A stretch of DNA of 64,000 nucleotides from JBCBSZ01 sp039185015 (GTDB lineage Bacteria > Actinomycetota > Acidimicrobiia > Acidimicrobiales > Poriferisodalaceae). The stretch's first letter is position 1, and each line of letters opens with the position of its first letter. The notes below the pieces were generated by a model. That model worked only from the letters and a program-made list of their open reading frames with translations. It was not told the DNA's origin and did no database searches. The position numbers and the translations under genes were made by a program. Location of the stretch: NCBI GenBank assembly GCA_039185015.1, contig JBCDAU010000010.1, forward strand, positions 87,765 to 151,764, given 5' to 3'. Positions 50,525-58,649 of the stretch are shown here, piece after piece.

Positions 50525-51246
50525 CCCGTCGCGCGCGCCACGATGCCGGCGACCCCGTCGAGCTCGACGTCGTGGGCACCGGGCACGAACCACGTCCCCC
50601 CGCTGCCGGCGAGCGTCGGCTCCTCCCCGGTCGCCGTCCCCAGGTGGTCCCGCCACCGTGCGAGCTCGGGTGCGACGACCAGCGCCGCGGGGGTGAGGTC
50701 GTTGCGCTGGTGGCTCGGACCGCCCAGCTCGTCCCAGGCTCGGTAGACCGCGGGCGTCGAGACCCCGAACGGTGGTGTGAGCAGCGTGAGCGTGCGCTCG
50801 ACGACCGGGAGCGGGTCGACCCGCTCACCGACGCCCCGAACCCGCGCCCGTCCGCCGACGACGCAGAACGGCACGTCGGCGCCGAGGCGGGCAGCGGCGT
50901 CGAGGTCGGTCACGCCGGCCCACCGCAGCACGGCGGCCGCGTCGGCCGAGCCACCGCCGAGCCCGGCTCCCGCGGGGATGGCCTTGACCAACCGCACCGC
51001 GGCGGTTCGCCCCGCCAGCTGCAGCGCGCGGACGACCAGGTTGTCCCCCGCGAGGCCGATCGGCAGTCCGGTCGCCGCCTCGACGACGGTCAGCGAGGTC
51101 TCGTCGGCGGGGGTGATCTCGAGGGTGTCGGCGAGGTCGAGCGTGATCATCTCGGCGTCGATCAGGTGGTAGCCGTCGTCACGCACGCCGGTGACGCGCA
51201 GCGTCAGGGTCAGCTTCGCCGGAGCGAGCAGCTCCATCGGGCTCAC
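50521..51246 (-). CDS. ispE: 4-diphosphocytidyl-2-C-methyl-D-erythritol kinase
   Basis: 241 residues, a short IspE. GHMP-kinase motifs: APAKLTLTLRVTGVRDDGYH at the N-terminus, the ATP-binding PAGAGLGGGSADAAAVLRW, and the C-terminal GSGGTWFV (normally GSGP/T..F) glycine loop. Phosphorylates CDP-methylerythritol in the MEP isoprenoid pathway. GTG 51246 overlaps the rsmA stop (GTGA). Confidence 0.92.
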   Translation of the reverse strand: MSPMELLAPAKLTLTLRVTGVRDDGYHLIDAEMITLDLADTLEITPADETSLTVVEAATGLPIGLAGDNLVVRALQLAGRTAAVRLVKAIPAGAGLGGGSADAAAVLRWAGVTDLDAAARLGADVPFCVVGGRARVRGVGERVDPLPVVERTLTLLTPPFGVSTPAVYRAWDELGGPSHQRNDLTPAALVVAPELARWRDHLGTATGEEPTLAGSGGTWFVPGAHDVELDGVAGIVARATG

Positions 51247-52052
51247 CGATCGCTCGCGGCGACGGCGGCGAGCCGGGACCAGGAGTCGAGGTCGAGCTCC
51301 TCGGGTCGGGCCGTCGGCTCGACGTCGGCCGCCACGAACCCGTCGGCATCCACGAGATCACCGAGTGATCGGCGCAGCATCTTGCGCCGCTGGTGGAAGG
51401 CGGTCTCGGCGAGGGCGGAGATCGCCTCGGCGTCGGCGGGCACCGTGGTGTGTCGGCGTAGCTCGACGAGGGCGGACTCCACCTTCGGCTTCGGCAGGAA
51501 GACGTTGGCGCCGACCTTGCCGACGATCCGAGCCTGCGCCCGGCACTCGACCTTCACCGAGAGCGCACCTCGATCGGGCTCGCCCGGACCGGCCACCAAC
51601 CGGCGGGCGACCTCGAGCTGGACCATCACGAGGAAGCGGTCGATCGCCGGGACCCCGACGAGCAGGTCGGCGAGCAGCGGCGTCCCGACGTTGTAGGGCA
51701 GGTTGGCGACGAGCACCCACCCACCGCCGGGGAGCAGCTCGTCCCAGTCGAGGCTCCGGGCATCGCCCTCGACGATACGGACGTCGTGGCCCGACAGGTG
51801 ATCCCGGAGCACCGGTACGAGCCCGCGGTCGACCTCGATGGCCGTGACGTCGGCGCCGGTCTCGACCAGTGCGAGGGTGAGCGATCCGAGGCCGGCGCCG
51901 ATCTCGACGACCCGGTCGCCGGGGCCGACGTCCGCCAACCGGGCGATGCGCCGAACCGTGTTCGGATCGACGACGAAGTTCTGCCCGAGCGCCTTCGTCG
52001 GGGCGAGGCCGTGGGCATCGAGCGCATCGGCGATCTGCCGGGCGCTCAGCAT
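51243..52052 (-). CDS. rsmA: 16S rRNA dimethyladenosine transferase KsgA/RsmA
   Basis: 269 residues. KsgA motifs: LGQNFVVDPNTVRRIARLA, SAM-binding VVEIGAGLGSLTLAL, GDARSLDW, the catalytic NLPY motif (VANLPYNVGTPLL) and FLPKPKVESALVEL. Dimethylates two adjacent adenines of helix 45. ATG 52052 chosen by family alignment (MLSARQIADALDAHG). Between the Rpf gene and ispE, the standard actinobacterial order. Confidence 0.95.
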   Translation of the reverse strand: MLSARQIADALDAHGLAPTKALGQNFVVDPNTVRRIARLADVGPGDRVVEIGAGLGSLTLALVETGADVTAIEVDRGLVPVLRDHLSGHDVRIVEGDARSLDWDELLPGGGWVLVANLPYNVGTPLLADLLVGVPAIDRFLVMVQLEVARRLVAGPGEPDRGALSVKVECRAQARIVGKVGANVFLPKPKVESALVELRRHTTVPADAEAISALAETAFHQRRKMLRRSLGDLVDADGFVAADVEPTARPEELDLDSWSRLAAVAASDR

Positions 52053-52074
52053 CGGGAGGGCGACGAGACGGCGA

Positions 52075-52836
52075 TCAGCGATAGCCGAGCTGGCGGCTGC
52101 ACGACGGCCAGGCGCCCCACCCCTGGATCTCCCAGAGCAGCTCGGCCCGGCGGATCTGCTCCTCCCGGGATGCCTCGTGCGGGTAGCCCTCGCCACCCAC
52201 GAAGCGCCAGCTCTGGAGCGAGAACTGAAGGCCGCCGTAGTACCCGTTGCCGGTGTTGATCTGCCAGTTGCCACTCGACTCGCAGAACGACAGCGCTTCC
52301 CACTGGTCGAGGGTCGGGAAGTTCGGGCCGGCCGGCGCCTCGGTGGTCGTCGTGGTCTCCGGTTCGGCCTCGACCGGCTCGGCGACGGTGGTGGTCGTCT
52401 CGGGCGGCGCCGTCGTGGTCGTCGTGGTCGTCGTCGGCGCTGCGGTCGTGGTCGGAGCGGCCGTGGTGGTGGGAGCCGCCGTCGTGGTGGTCGTGGCCTC
52501 GGTCGTCGTCGTGGTCGCCTCGGTGGTCGTCGGCGCCTCGGTCGAGGTGGTCGTGGTGAGGAGCGTCTCGGCGACGGAGGTGGTCACCTCGACGTCGGCG
52601 GCGGAGATCTCGGCCTCGGCGGTCACGACGACCGCCCCGGGGGCGAGGTCGCCTTCGAGGACCTGGTCGACGGGGTCGACGACGTTCGTGGCCGGTTCGT
52701 TGGCCACCTCGAGGACGACGACCGGGTTCTCGCTGGTCGTCGACAGGTTGTAGATGACGAGCAACGGGACTGCCACGACCGTCACGATGGTCGCGGCGAA
52801 GACCGAGCGCCGTTGCTCTCCTTCCAGGGGGTTCAA
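52075..52836 (-). CDS. Resuscitation-promoting-factor-like transglycosylase
   Basis: 253 residues. Short basic N-terminus, one membrane segment (about 12-32), a low-complexity Thr/Pro/Ala linker (about 95-165), then the lysozyme-like Rpf domain (WEALSFCESSGNWQINTGNG, YYGGLQFSLQSWRFVGG) with the catalytic Glu and a cysteine pair. Cleaves peptidoglycan during growth and exit from dormancy. The start is TTG 52836: GGAGGA lies 5 nt upstream. It lacks the DUF348 and G5 domains of RpfB. Confidence 0.9.
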   Translation of the reverse strand: MNPLEGEQRRSVFAATIVTVVAVPLLVIYNLSTTSENPVVVLEVANEPATNVVDPVDQVLEGDLAPGAVVVTAEAEISAADVEVTTSVAETLLTTTTSTEAPTTTEATTTTTEATTTTTAAPTTTAAPTTTAAPTTTTTTTTAPPETTTTVAEPVEAEPETTTTTEAPAGPNFPTLDQWEALSFCESSGNWQINTGNGYYGGLQFSLQSWRFVGGEGYPHEASREEQIRRAELLWEIQGWGAWPSCSRQLGYR

Positions 52837-52864
52837 GGAATCCTCCGGCGTGGTACCGCGTCGA

Positions 52865-52893
52865 AGCCTAGAAACGCCGTCACCGAATCGCAA
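52865..52893 (-). promoter_or_regulatory. Promoter of the Rpf-like gene
   Basis: On the minus strand TTGCGA (52888-52893) and TAGGCT (52865-52870) are 17 bp apart. The expected start near 52858 gives a leader of about 22 nt containing GGAGGA in front of the TTG start. Confidence 0.5.
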
Positions 52894-52906
52894 CACTGCG
52901 TTGTTG

Positions 52907-52978
52907 GCCCGGCTGGGGCCCCGGAGCCCCAGCCTCCTCCCCGTGTCCTCGCCCTGACGGGCTGCGGCGGTGGCCGTG
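52907..52978 (+). repeat. Interspersed intergenic repeat, copy C
   Basis: Full-length copy: hairpin GGCTGGGG ... CCCCAGCC, then CTCCTCCCCGTGTCCTCG and CCCTGACGGGCTGCGG, ending TGGCCGTG. It lies between tatD and the rpf-like gene, both on the minus strand, so unlike the other copies it is not directly after a plus-strand gene. It is just upstream of the rpf promoter. Confidence 0.75.
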
Positions 52979-53010
52979 CTGACCTGCCTCGCCGTCCCGA
53001 AGCAGCGGGC

Positions 53011-53769
53011 TCACAGGAGGGAGAAGATCCGTCGAGTCGTCGCCGAGGTGGCCTCGGCGACCAGGTCGGCGGGCTCGCCGCGCACCTCGGCGACCGCCTC
53101 GCCCACCACGGCGACCCAGGCCGGCCGGTTCGGCTTGCCCCGATGCGGGACGGGGGCCAGGTAGGGCGAGTCGGTCTCGACGAGGAGTCGATCGAGCGGG
53201 CAGAGCACGGCGGCCTCCCGCAGCTCCGGCGCCGACGGGAACGTGACGATCCCGGAGAACGACAGGTGGGCGCCGAGGTCGAGCGCCCGCCGCGCCTCGG
53301 TCGGGCCGCCGGTGAAGCAGTGGAACACCGTCTCGGTCGGCACGCCCTCGGCGGCGAGCACGTCGAAGGTGTCGTCCCAGGCGGAGCGGGAATGGATGAC
53401 GAGCGGCTTGCCGTGCTCGTGGGCCATGGCGACCTGCGCGGCGAACACCTCGCGCTGGGCGTCCCGGGGCGAGTGGTCGTAGTGGTAGTCGAGGCCGGCC
53501 TCGCCGACGGCGACGACGTCGGCGAGCGCGACCAGCTCGCTCAACCCCTCGATCCCGTGCTGGGCCTCGTGGGGATGCACGCCGGCGGTCGACACCACGT
53601 GGTCGTGGGTCCGGGCGATCTCGAGGTGGTTCCGGCTGTCCGCGACGTCGCAGCCGATGGTCACGAAGCCGACCACACCGGCCCGTCGGGCCTCGGCGAG
53701 CACCGCCTCGGCCTCGACCCGCTCATGAGCGAGGTGGCAGTGACTATCAACCCAGCCAGGGGCGCTCAT
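53011..53769 (-). CDS. tatD: TatD-family metal-dependent deoxyribonuclease
   Basis: 252 residues. Metal ligands of the amidohydrolase-like barrel: VDSHCHLAHERV, VGEAGLDYHYDHS, PLVIHSRSAWDD, VFHCFTGG and LVETDSPYLAPVPHRGKPNRP, all intact. 3'-5' DNA exonuclease acting in repair. ATG overlaps the metG stop (ATGA), as in other actinobacteria. Confidence 0.95.
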   Translation of the reverse strand: MSAPGWVDSHCHLAHERVEAEAVLAEARRAGVVGFVTIGCDVADSRNHLEIARTHDHVVSTAGVHPHEAQHGIEGLSELVALADVVAVGEAGLDYHYDHSPRDAQREVFAAQVAMAHEHGKPLVIHSRSAWDDTFDVLAAEGVPTETVFHCFTGGPTEARRALDLGAHLSFSGIVTFPSAPELREAAVLCPLDRLLVETDSPYLAPVPHRGKPNRPAWVAVVGEAVAEVRGEPADLVAEATSATTRRIFSLL

Positions 53770-55271
53770 TCGGCCGACAGTCGGGGGAACAGTGGGGCCC
53801 CCTTCTCGACCGGGACGCCGCCCGGGTAGCCGCCCCACGCCGCGGCCTCGGGGAGGCGCTGGTCGTCGACCGAGCCCTCGAGCCCGATCCGGCGCCAGAT
53901 CTCCTGGCTGGCCCGGGTCAGCGCCGGCGAGGCGAGCACGGCGACGATGCGCAGCACCTCGAGGGCGTCACCGAGCACCGCGTCGACCTCGGGGCCGGGA
54001 TCGAGCTTCCACGGCTCGGTGTCCTCGAGCAGGGAGTTGGTCTCACGGATCAACTCCCAGGTCGCGGCGAGCGCCTCGGAGGGCGCCACCTCACCCCACG
54101 ACGTGCTCGCCCGGGCGAGCACGTCGGCGGCGACCGGAGCGAGTGGCGAGTCGGGCCGGGGCGCCGGCCCGGTGCCGCCACACTTCTTGTTGACCAGCGT
54201 CGAGGTGCGGGCGAGCAGGTTGCCGAGGTTGTTCGCGAGGTCGGCGTTGTAGCGGGCGACCATCGCCTCGTAGGAGAAGTCGCCGTCGGGCCCGAACTGC
54301 TGGTCGCGGAGGAAGTGGTAGCGGAAGCCGTCGACGCCGAAGTCCTCGACCAGGTCGGCCGGGGCGATGGCGTTGAGGCGGGTCTTCGACATCTTCTCGC
54401 CGCCGACGAGCAGGAAGCCGTGGACGTGCACGTTGCGGGGCGGCTCGAGCCCGGCCGACATGAGCATCGCCGGCCAGTACACGCAGTGGAAGCGGAGGAT
54501 GTCCTTGCCGATCACGTGGCGGGCCGGCCACCAGTGGTCGAAGTCGTCCCCACCCCAGCCCGCGGCGGTGACGTAGTTGATGAGCGCGTCGTACCAGACG
54601 TAGGTGACGTGGGAGTCGTCCCACGGGATCGGGACGCCCCAGTCGATCGACGTGCGGCTGATCGAGAAGTCCTGCAGGCCCTGCCGGACGAAGCCGAGCG
54701 CCTCGTTGCGCTTCGAGGCGGGACGGACCGGGTCCGCGTCGGAGGTCAACCACTCGACGAGGCGGTCCTCGTACCGAGAGAGCAGGAAGAAGTAGTTCTC
54801 CTCCTCCATCTCGATGACCGGGCGGCCCTGGGCCTCGAGCGCAGCAACCTCGTCCTCGGAGACGTAGGCCTCGTCGGCCACCGAGTACAGACCGCGGTAG
54901 GTCCGCAACTCGATGTCGCCGTTGTCGCGGCACCGCTGCATCACGTCCTGCACGGTCGTGTGGTGGCGGGGCTCGGTGGTCCGGATGAAGTCGTCGTAGG
55001 AGATGTCGAGCGCGTCCCACGCGTCCCGGAAGCGGACCGAGGTCCGGTCCGCCCACGCCAGCGGCGACGCCCCCTGCTCCTCGGCCGCCCGCTGCACCTT
55101 GAGCCCGTGCTCGTCGGTTCCGGTGAGAAACCGCACGTCATCGCCCTGGAGACGGTGCCACCGGGCCAACGCGTCGGTGGTGACCGTCGTGTAGGCGTGA
55201 CCGATGTGCGGCGCGTCGTTGACGTAGTAGATCGGGGTCGTCAGGTACGTGCTCGCCACACCGGCCAACAT
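53766..55271 (-). CDS. metG: Methionyl-tRNA synthetase
   Basis: 501 residues, class I. HIGH motif in NDAPHIGHAYTTVTTDAL, KMSKS motif in VGGEKMSKTRLNAI (KMSKT), and an anticodon-binding helical domain at the C-terminus. No four-cysteine zinc knuckle is seen, as in the MetG1-type short enzymes of actinobacteria. ATG 55271 (MLAGVASTYL) or GTG 55259 (VASTYL) could be the start. Divergent from a GntR/MocR-type regulator with 64 bp between. Confidence 0.96.
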   Translation of the reverse strand: MLAGVASTYLTTPIYYVNDAPHIGHAYTTVTTDALARWHRLQGDDVRFLTGTDEHGLKVQRAAEEQGASPLAWADRTSVRFRDAWDALDISYDDFIRTTEPRHHTTVQDVMQRCRDNGDIELRTYRGLYSVADEAYVSEDEVAALEAQGRPVIEMEEENYFFLLSRYEDRLVEWLTSDADPVRPASKRNEALGFVRQGLQDFSISRTSIDWGVPIPWDDSHVTYVWYDALINYVTAAGWGGDDFDHWWPARHVIGKDILRFHCVYWPAMLMSAGLEPPRNVHVHGFLLVGGEKMSKTRLNAIAPADLVEDFGVDGFRYHFLRDQQFGPDGDFSYEAMVARYNADLANNLGNLLARTSTLVNKKCGGTGPAPRPDSPLAPVAADVLARASTSWGEVAPSEALAATWELIRETNSLLEDTEPWKLDPGPEVDAVLGDALEVLRIVAVLASPALTRASQEIWRRIGLEGSVDDQRLPEAAAWGGYPGGVPVEKGAPLFPRLSAE

Positions 55272-55335
55272 ACCGACGCGGCCCGTGCTCGGAGGTGCGT
55301 GCTCACAGCGTGGCGTGAGGCTACGGTGAGTGCCA

Positions 55336-56631
55336 ATGACTAGGTTCGTCGTGAGCGGCCGCCGAGCGGCCGACATCTGCGACGCCATCGAGCAGGCGAT
55401 TCGCGATGGGGAGGTCGGGCCGGGCGACCAGCTCCCCACCGTTCGGGCGCTTGCCGACGAGCTCGGCGTCAGTCCAACGACCGTCGCTGCCGCGTACCGG
55501 CAGCTCCGACAGCGCGGGATCATCTCGACGCACGGACGCGGGGGAACCCGGGTCCATCTGCGTCCTCCCCTCGACGTCCCGACCAGCGAACCGCTGCCGC
55601 CGGACGTCCGTGACCTGCGTGTCGCATCACCGGACCCTCAGGTCCTGCCCGATCGACGGGGTGCGATGGCGTCCGTCGACGTCGTCGCACCCGAGCGGGC
55701 CGACGAGGACGTGCCCGCGCTGATCGACCTCCTCGCCAAGGACCTCCTCACCGACGACGTGCGCGCCGACCACCTGGCGATCGCACCGTCGGCCGCGGCG
55801 GCCCTCGGACAGGTGCTCGACGCCACCCTCCGACCGGGCGACCGCATCGCGATCGAGGACCCGGCCGACCCGATCGTCCGCGACCTGCTGACGGCGGAGG
55901 GGTACCAGCTGCATCCCCTGGCGATGGACCAGCGGGGCGTGCGGCCCGACCGACTCGACGCCGTCGTGCGCGGCCCGGTCAACGCCGTGATCCTCACACC
56001 CCGGGCACAGGACCCCACCAGCACCGCATTCGACGAGGAGCGACGGGCCGAGCTGATCTCGATCGTCGACCAGTCACCCGACCTGTTCGTCATCGAGCGA
56101 GACCCGTCCGGACCGGTCGCCGGCGTCAACTACCGCACGATCGTCACGCCCGATCGAGAGCGGTGGGCCGTGCTCCGCTCCCACGGGATGGGCCTGGGCG
56201 CCGACCTCGACGTCACGACCATCGCCGGTGACGCGTCGACCGTCGCCCGGGTGCGCGGCCGCCAGGTGCTCGCCGGCGGGCGGGTCCCGACCGTGATGCA
56301 GCGCCTGTACGTCGAGCTCCTCGGCAGCGACGAGGTCCAGCGCACGCTGAGCCTGGCCGCCCGCACGTACGGCGCTCGGCGGCTCACGTTCCTGGCCGAG
56401 CTCCGCAACCGGGGCATCATCGCCCAGGGGCTGTCGGGTCCGTACGTCTGGCTGCCCGTCGACCGCGAGCACCAGGTCACCGATCCCCTCCTCGACCGGG
56501 GGTGGGCGGTCACGGCCGGCGAGCGCTTCCGACTCGACGCCGAGCCCGGCCTGCGCATCGCGACGTCCCGGCTGACCACCGACCAGGCGCGCCGGCTGGC
56601 CGACGACCTCCTCGAGGTCCTCGCCGCCTGA
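55336..56631 (+). CDS. GntR/MocR-type regulator lacking the PLP lysine
   Basis: 431 residues. An N-terminal GntR winged helix (AIEQAIRDGEVGPGDQLPTV, ELGVSPTTVAAAYRQLRQRG, about 10-75) is fused to an aminotransferase-like domain. At the position of the PLP-binding lysine in MocR proteins (S-K-x-L-x-P-G-L-R-x-G) the sequence reads RSHGMGLGADLD, with histidine in place of lysine, so cofactor binding by a Schiff base is not expected. ATG 55336 has GGTGAG 5 nt upstream. May control metG-side or the following glycosyltransferase gene; no evidence in sequence. Confidence 0.85.
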   Translation: MTRFVVSGRRAADICDAIEQAIRDGEVGPGDQLPTVRALADELGVSPTTVAAAYRQLRQRGIISTHGRGGTRVHLRPPLDVPTSEPLPPDVRDLRVASPDPQVLPDRRGAMASVDVVAPERADEDVPALIDLLAKDLLTDDVRADHLAIAPSAAAALGQVLDATLRPGDRIAIEDPADPIVRDLLTAEGYQLHPLAMDQRGVRPDRLDAVVRGPVNAVILTPRAQDPTSTAFDEERRAELISIVDQSPDLFVIERDPSGPVAGVNYRTIVTPDRERWAVLRSHGMGLGADLDVTTIAGDASTVARVRGRQVLAGGRVPTVMQRLYVELLGSDEVQRTLSLAARTYGARRLTFLAELRNRGIIAQGLSGPYVWLPVDREHQVTDPLLDRGWAVTAGERFRLDAEPGLRIATSRLTTDQARRLADDLLEVLAA

Positions 56632-56688
56632 CACCCTCCGTCACCGACGCCTTGCCTGAGGCGGCGGTCCGGCCGACACTCCCGTTCG

Positions 56689-58548
56689 ATGGGACTCATG
56701 ACCGAGCAGCCTGCGACGAACCCCCCGGCAGCACACGTCGCGCTGCTCGAGGAGGGGCAGCTCGCCCGACTCACCGCCGTCGCCGCACTCGCGGCCGGCA
56801 GCGCCTGGCTGATCTTCCGTGTCCTCGCGACGCGGTCCGGGGTCCCCCTGCCGCTCTGGCTGCTGCTGTTCCTCATCGAGGTCGGCGTCGTGATCCGGCT
56901 GGCGCTGTTCGCCAACGCGTCCTGGCGGCTCCCGGTCGCCACGCGGCCGACCGTCCGCACGGCCCGAACCGTCGACGTGCTCGTCTCGACCTACCACGAG
57001 CCCGCCGCGCTCGTCCGGGCCACCCTCCTCGGCTGCGAGGAGATGACCTACCCGCACCGGACCTGGTTGGTCGACGACGGCAACCGGACCGAGATGCGCG
57101 ACCTCGCGGCCGAGCTCGGCGTCGGCTACCTCACCCGGGCCCTCCCCTCCAACGGACGGGCCGGCGCCGTCGCCGCGGCGATGGAGCGCACGACTGGCGA
57201 GTTCACCCTGCTCCTCGACGCCGACCAGGTCCCGATGCCCGACCTGCTCCACGCCGTCATGGGGCACTTCGACGACGACCAGGTCGCCTTCGTGCAGACC
57301 CCGATCGAGTTCCTCAACCGCGACTCGATCCTCCACTCCTCCCCCACCCGTCACGAGCGTCAGCTCCACAACGAGGTCTTGGCACCGGCGAAGTCCGTCG
57401 CCGGCGCCGCCGTGTGGGAGGGGTCGGCGTCGGTCATCCGCCGGGCGGCGGTCGAGCAGGTCGGCGGCATCGCCGTGACCGGCAGCACCTACGACTACCG
57501 CACGACCGTCCGGCTCCTCTCCGCCGGATTCGTCGGGCGCTTCCACCCCGAGACGGTCGTGCAGGGCCTCGCCCCCCACAACCTCGAGCTCTTCCTGGAC
57601 CAGCGGACGCGATGGGCGCGCGGCCGCATCGGGACGCTGTGGTCGAAGGAGTCGCCCCTCCGGGCGAGGGGTCTCTCGCTCCGGCAGCGGGCCGCTCTGC
57701 TCCACCCGGCCAACGAGGACCTCCAGGGGTGGAGCAGGCTGGCGCAGTTCGCGGTCGTGACCATCGTCCTGCTCACGGGCGTGGCCCCACTCGACGTCGA
57801 ACCGGCCGCCGTCGCCGCCCTGTTCCTGCCGTGGGCGTTCCTCGGCTCCACCGCCGTGGTGCTGCTCGGTCGCGGCCGGTTGGAGCGCCGCGAGGTCGCA
57901 CGCCGTGACCTCACCCAGCTCCAGTTGCAGCTCCGGGCCACGCTGTCGGCGATCCGGGGCGACCGACGACGGTTCCGGCCGGTCGCTCGCAGCGGGCGCG
58001 ACGCCGGCGGGCTCGACGTGATCGACCGGCTCCGTCTCCTCGCCCTCTTCACCGTCGTCCTCGAGCTCGCGCTCATCCTCCGCATGGCGGACGCGCTGAT
58101 CGGCTGGCCGCTCCGCAGCATCCGGGGCTCCATGCTCGTGTTCGCTATCGCCGCCGCCCTGTGGCTGCTGTGGAACGCGCTCGCGGTCCTCGGGGTGTTC
58201 GTGCGCCGTCGCCAGCACCGGGCCAACTTCCGGATCGGCGTCGACCTGCCCGCCGTCGCCGACGGCGACCTGGTGCGGGTGCTCGACCTCACCGCCGGCG
58301 GTGCCGCCTTCGTGTCGACCAGGTCACGCCGCCCCGGCGACGCGGTGGAGGTGGTCCTCCGCATCCCCGACCTGCACGGCCGACCCCACGACGTCCACGT
58401 CGGCGGCACGGTCCGCAGCATCGTGCCCAACCAGCACGCCAACCGTTGGCGGACCGGCGTCGCGTTCGATGGTCTCGTCGGACGCGATCTCGACACGCTG
58501 CTGCGCTACTGCGCCGTCGTGCGCCCCTTCCAGCTGCTGCGGAGCTGA
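56689..58548 (+). CDS. BcsA-like family 2 glycosyltransferase with C-terminal PilZ domain
   Basis: 619 residues. Two N-terminal helices, a GT2 domain (VDVLVSTYHEPA, WLVDDGNRTEM, LLLDADQVPMPDLL, and QRTRWARGRIG for Q-x-x-R-W), several helices, and a PilZ domain at about 525-610 with RRQHRANFR (RxxxR) and DLTAGGAAF, the c-di-GMP-binding signature. The TED motif reads TYD, keeping the catalytic aspartate. Expected to be a c-di-GMP-activated processive polysaccharide synthase, but no bcsB, cellulase or diguanylate cyclase gene is near. ATG 56698 is an alternative start. Confidence 0.87.
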   Translation: MGLMTEQPATNPPAAHVALLEEGQLARLTAVAALAAGSAWLIFRVLATRSGVPLPLWLLLFLIEVGVVIRLALFANASWRLPVATRPTVRTARTVDVLVSTYHEPAALVRATLLGCEEMTYPHRTWLVDDGNRTEMRDLAAELGVGYLTRALPSNGRAGAVAAAMERTTGEFTLLLDADQVPMPDLLHAVMGHFDDDQVAFVQTPIEFLNRDSILHSSPTRHERQLHNEVLAPAKSVAGAAVWEGSASVIRRAAVEQVGGIAVTGSTYDYRTTVRLLSAGFVGRFHPETVVQGLAPHNLELFLDQRTRWARGRIGTLWSKESPLRARGLSLRQRAALLHPANEDLQGWSRLAQFAVVTIVLLTGVAPLDVEPAAVAALFLPWAFLGSTAVVLLGRGRLERREVARRDLTQLQLQLRATLSAIRGDRRRFRPVARSGRDAGGLDVIDRLRLLALFTVVLELALILRMADALIGWPLRSIRGSMLVFAIAAALWLLWNALAVLGVFVRRRQHRANFRIGVDLPAVADGDLVRVLDLTAGGAAFVSTRSRRPGDAVEVVLRIPDLHGRPHDVHVGGTVRSIVPNQHANRWRTGVAFDGLVGRDLDTLLRYCAVVRPFQLLRS

Positions 58549-58555
58549 TCTGTTC

Positions 58556-58626
58556 ACCCGGCGCGGGTCCCGGAGCCCCGAGCTCCTCCCCGTGTCCTCG
58601 CCCTGACGGGCTGCGGCCGGGTCCGT
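58556..58626 (+). repeat. Interspersed intergenic repeat, copy D
   Basis: After the glycosyltransferase stop and before the convergent rsmI. Hairpin half degenerate (CGCGGGTCCCGGAGCCCCGA), second half exact: CTCCTCCCCGTGTCCTCG and CCCTGACGGGCTGCGGCCGG. Confidence 0.75.
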
Positions 58627-58649
58627 CCTCGCAACGTATCGGTGGTCGT

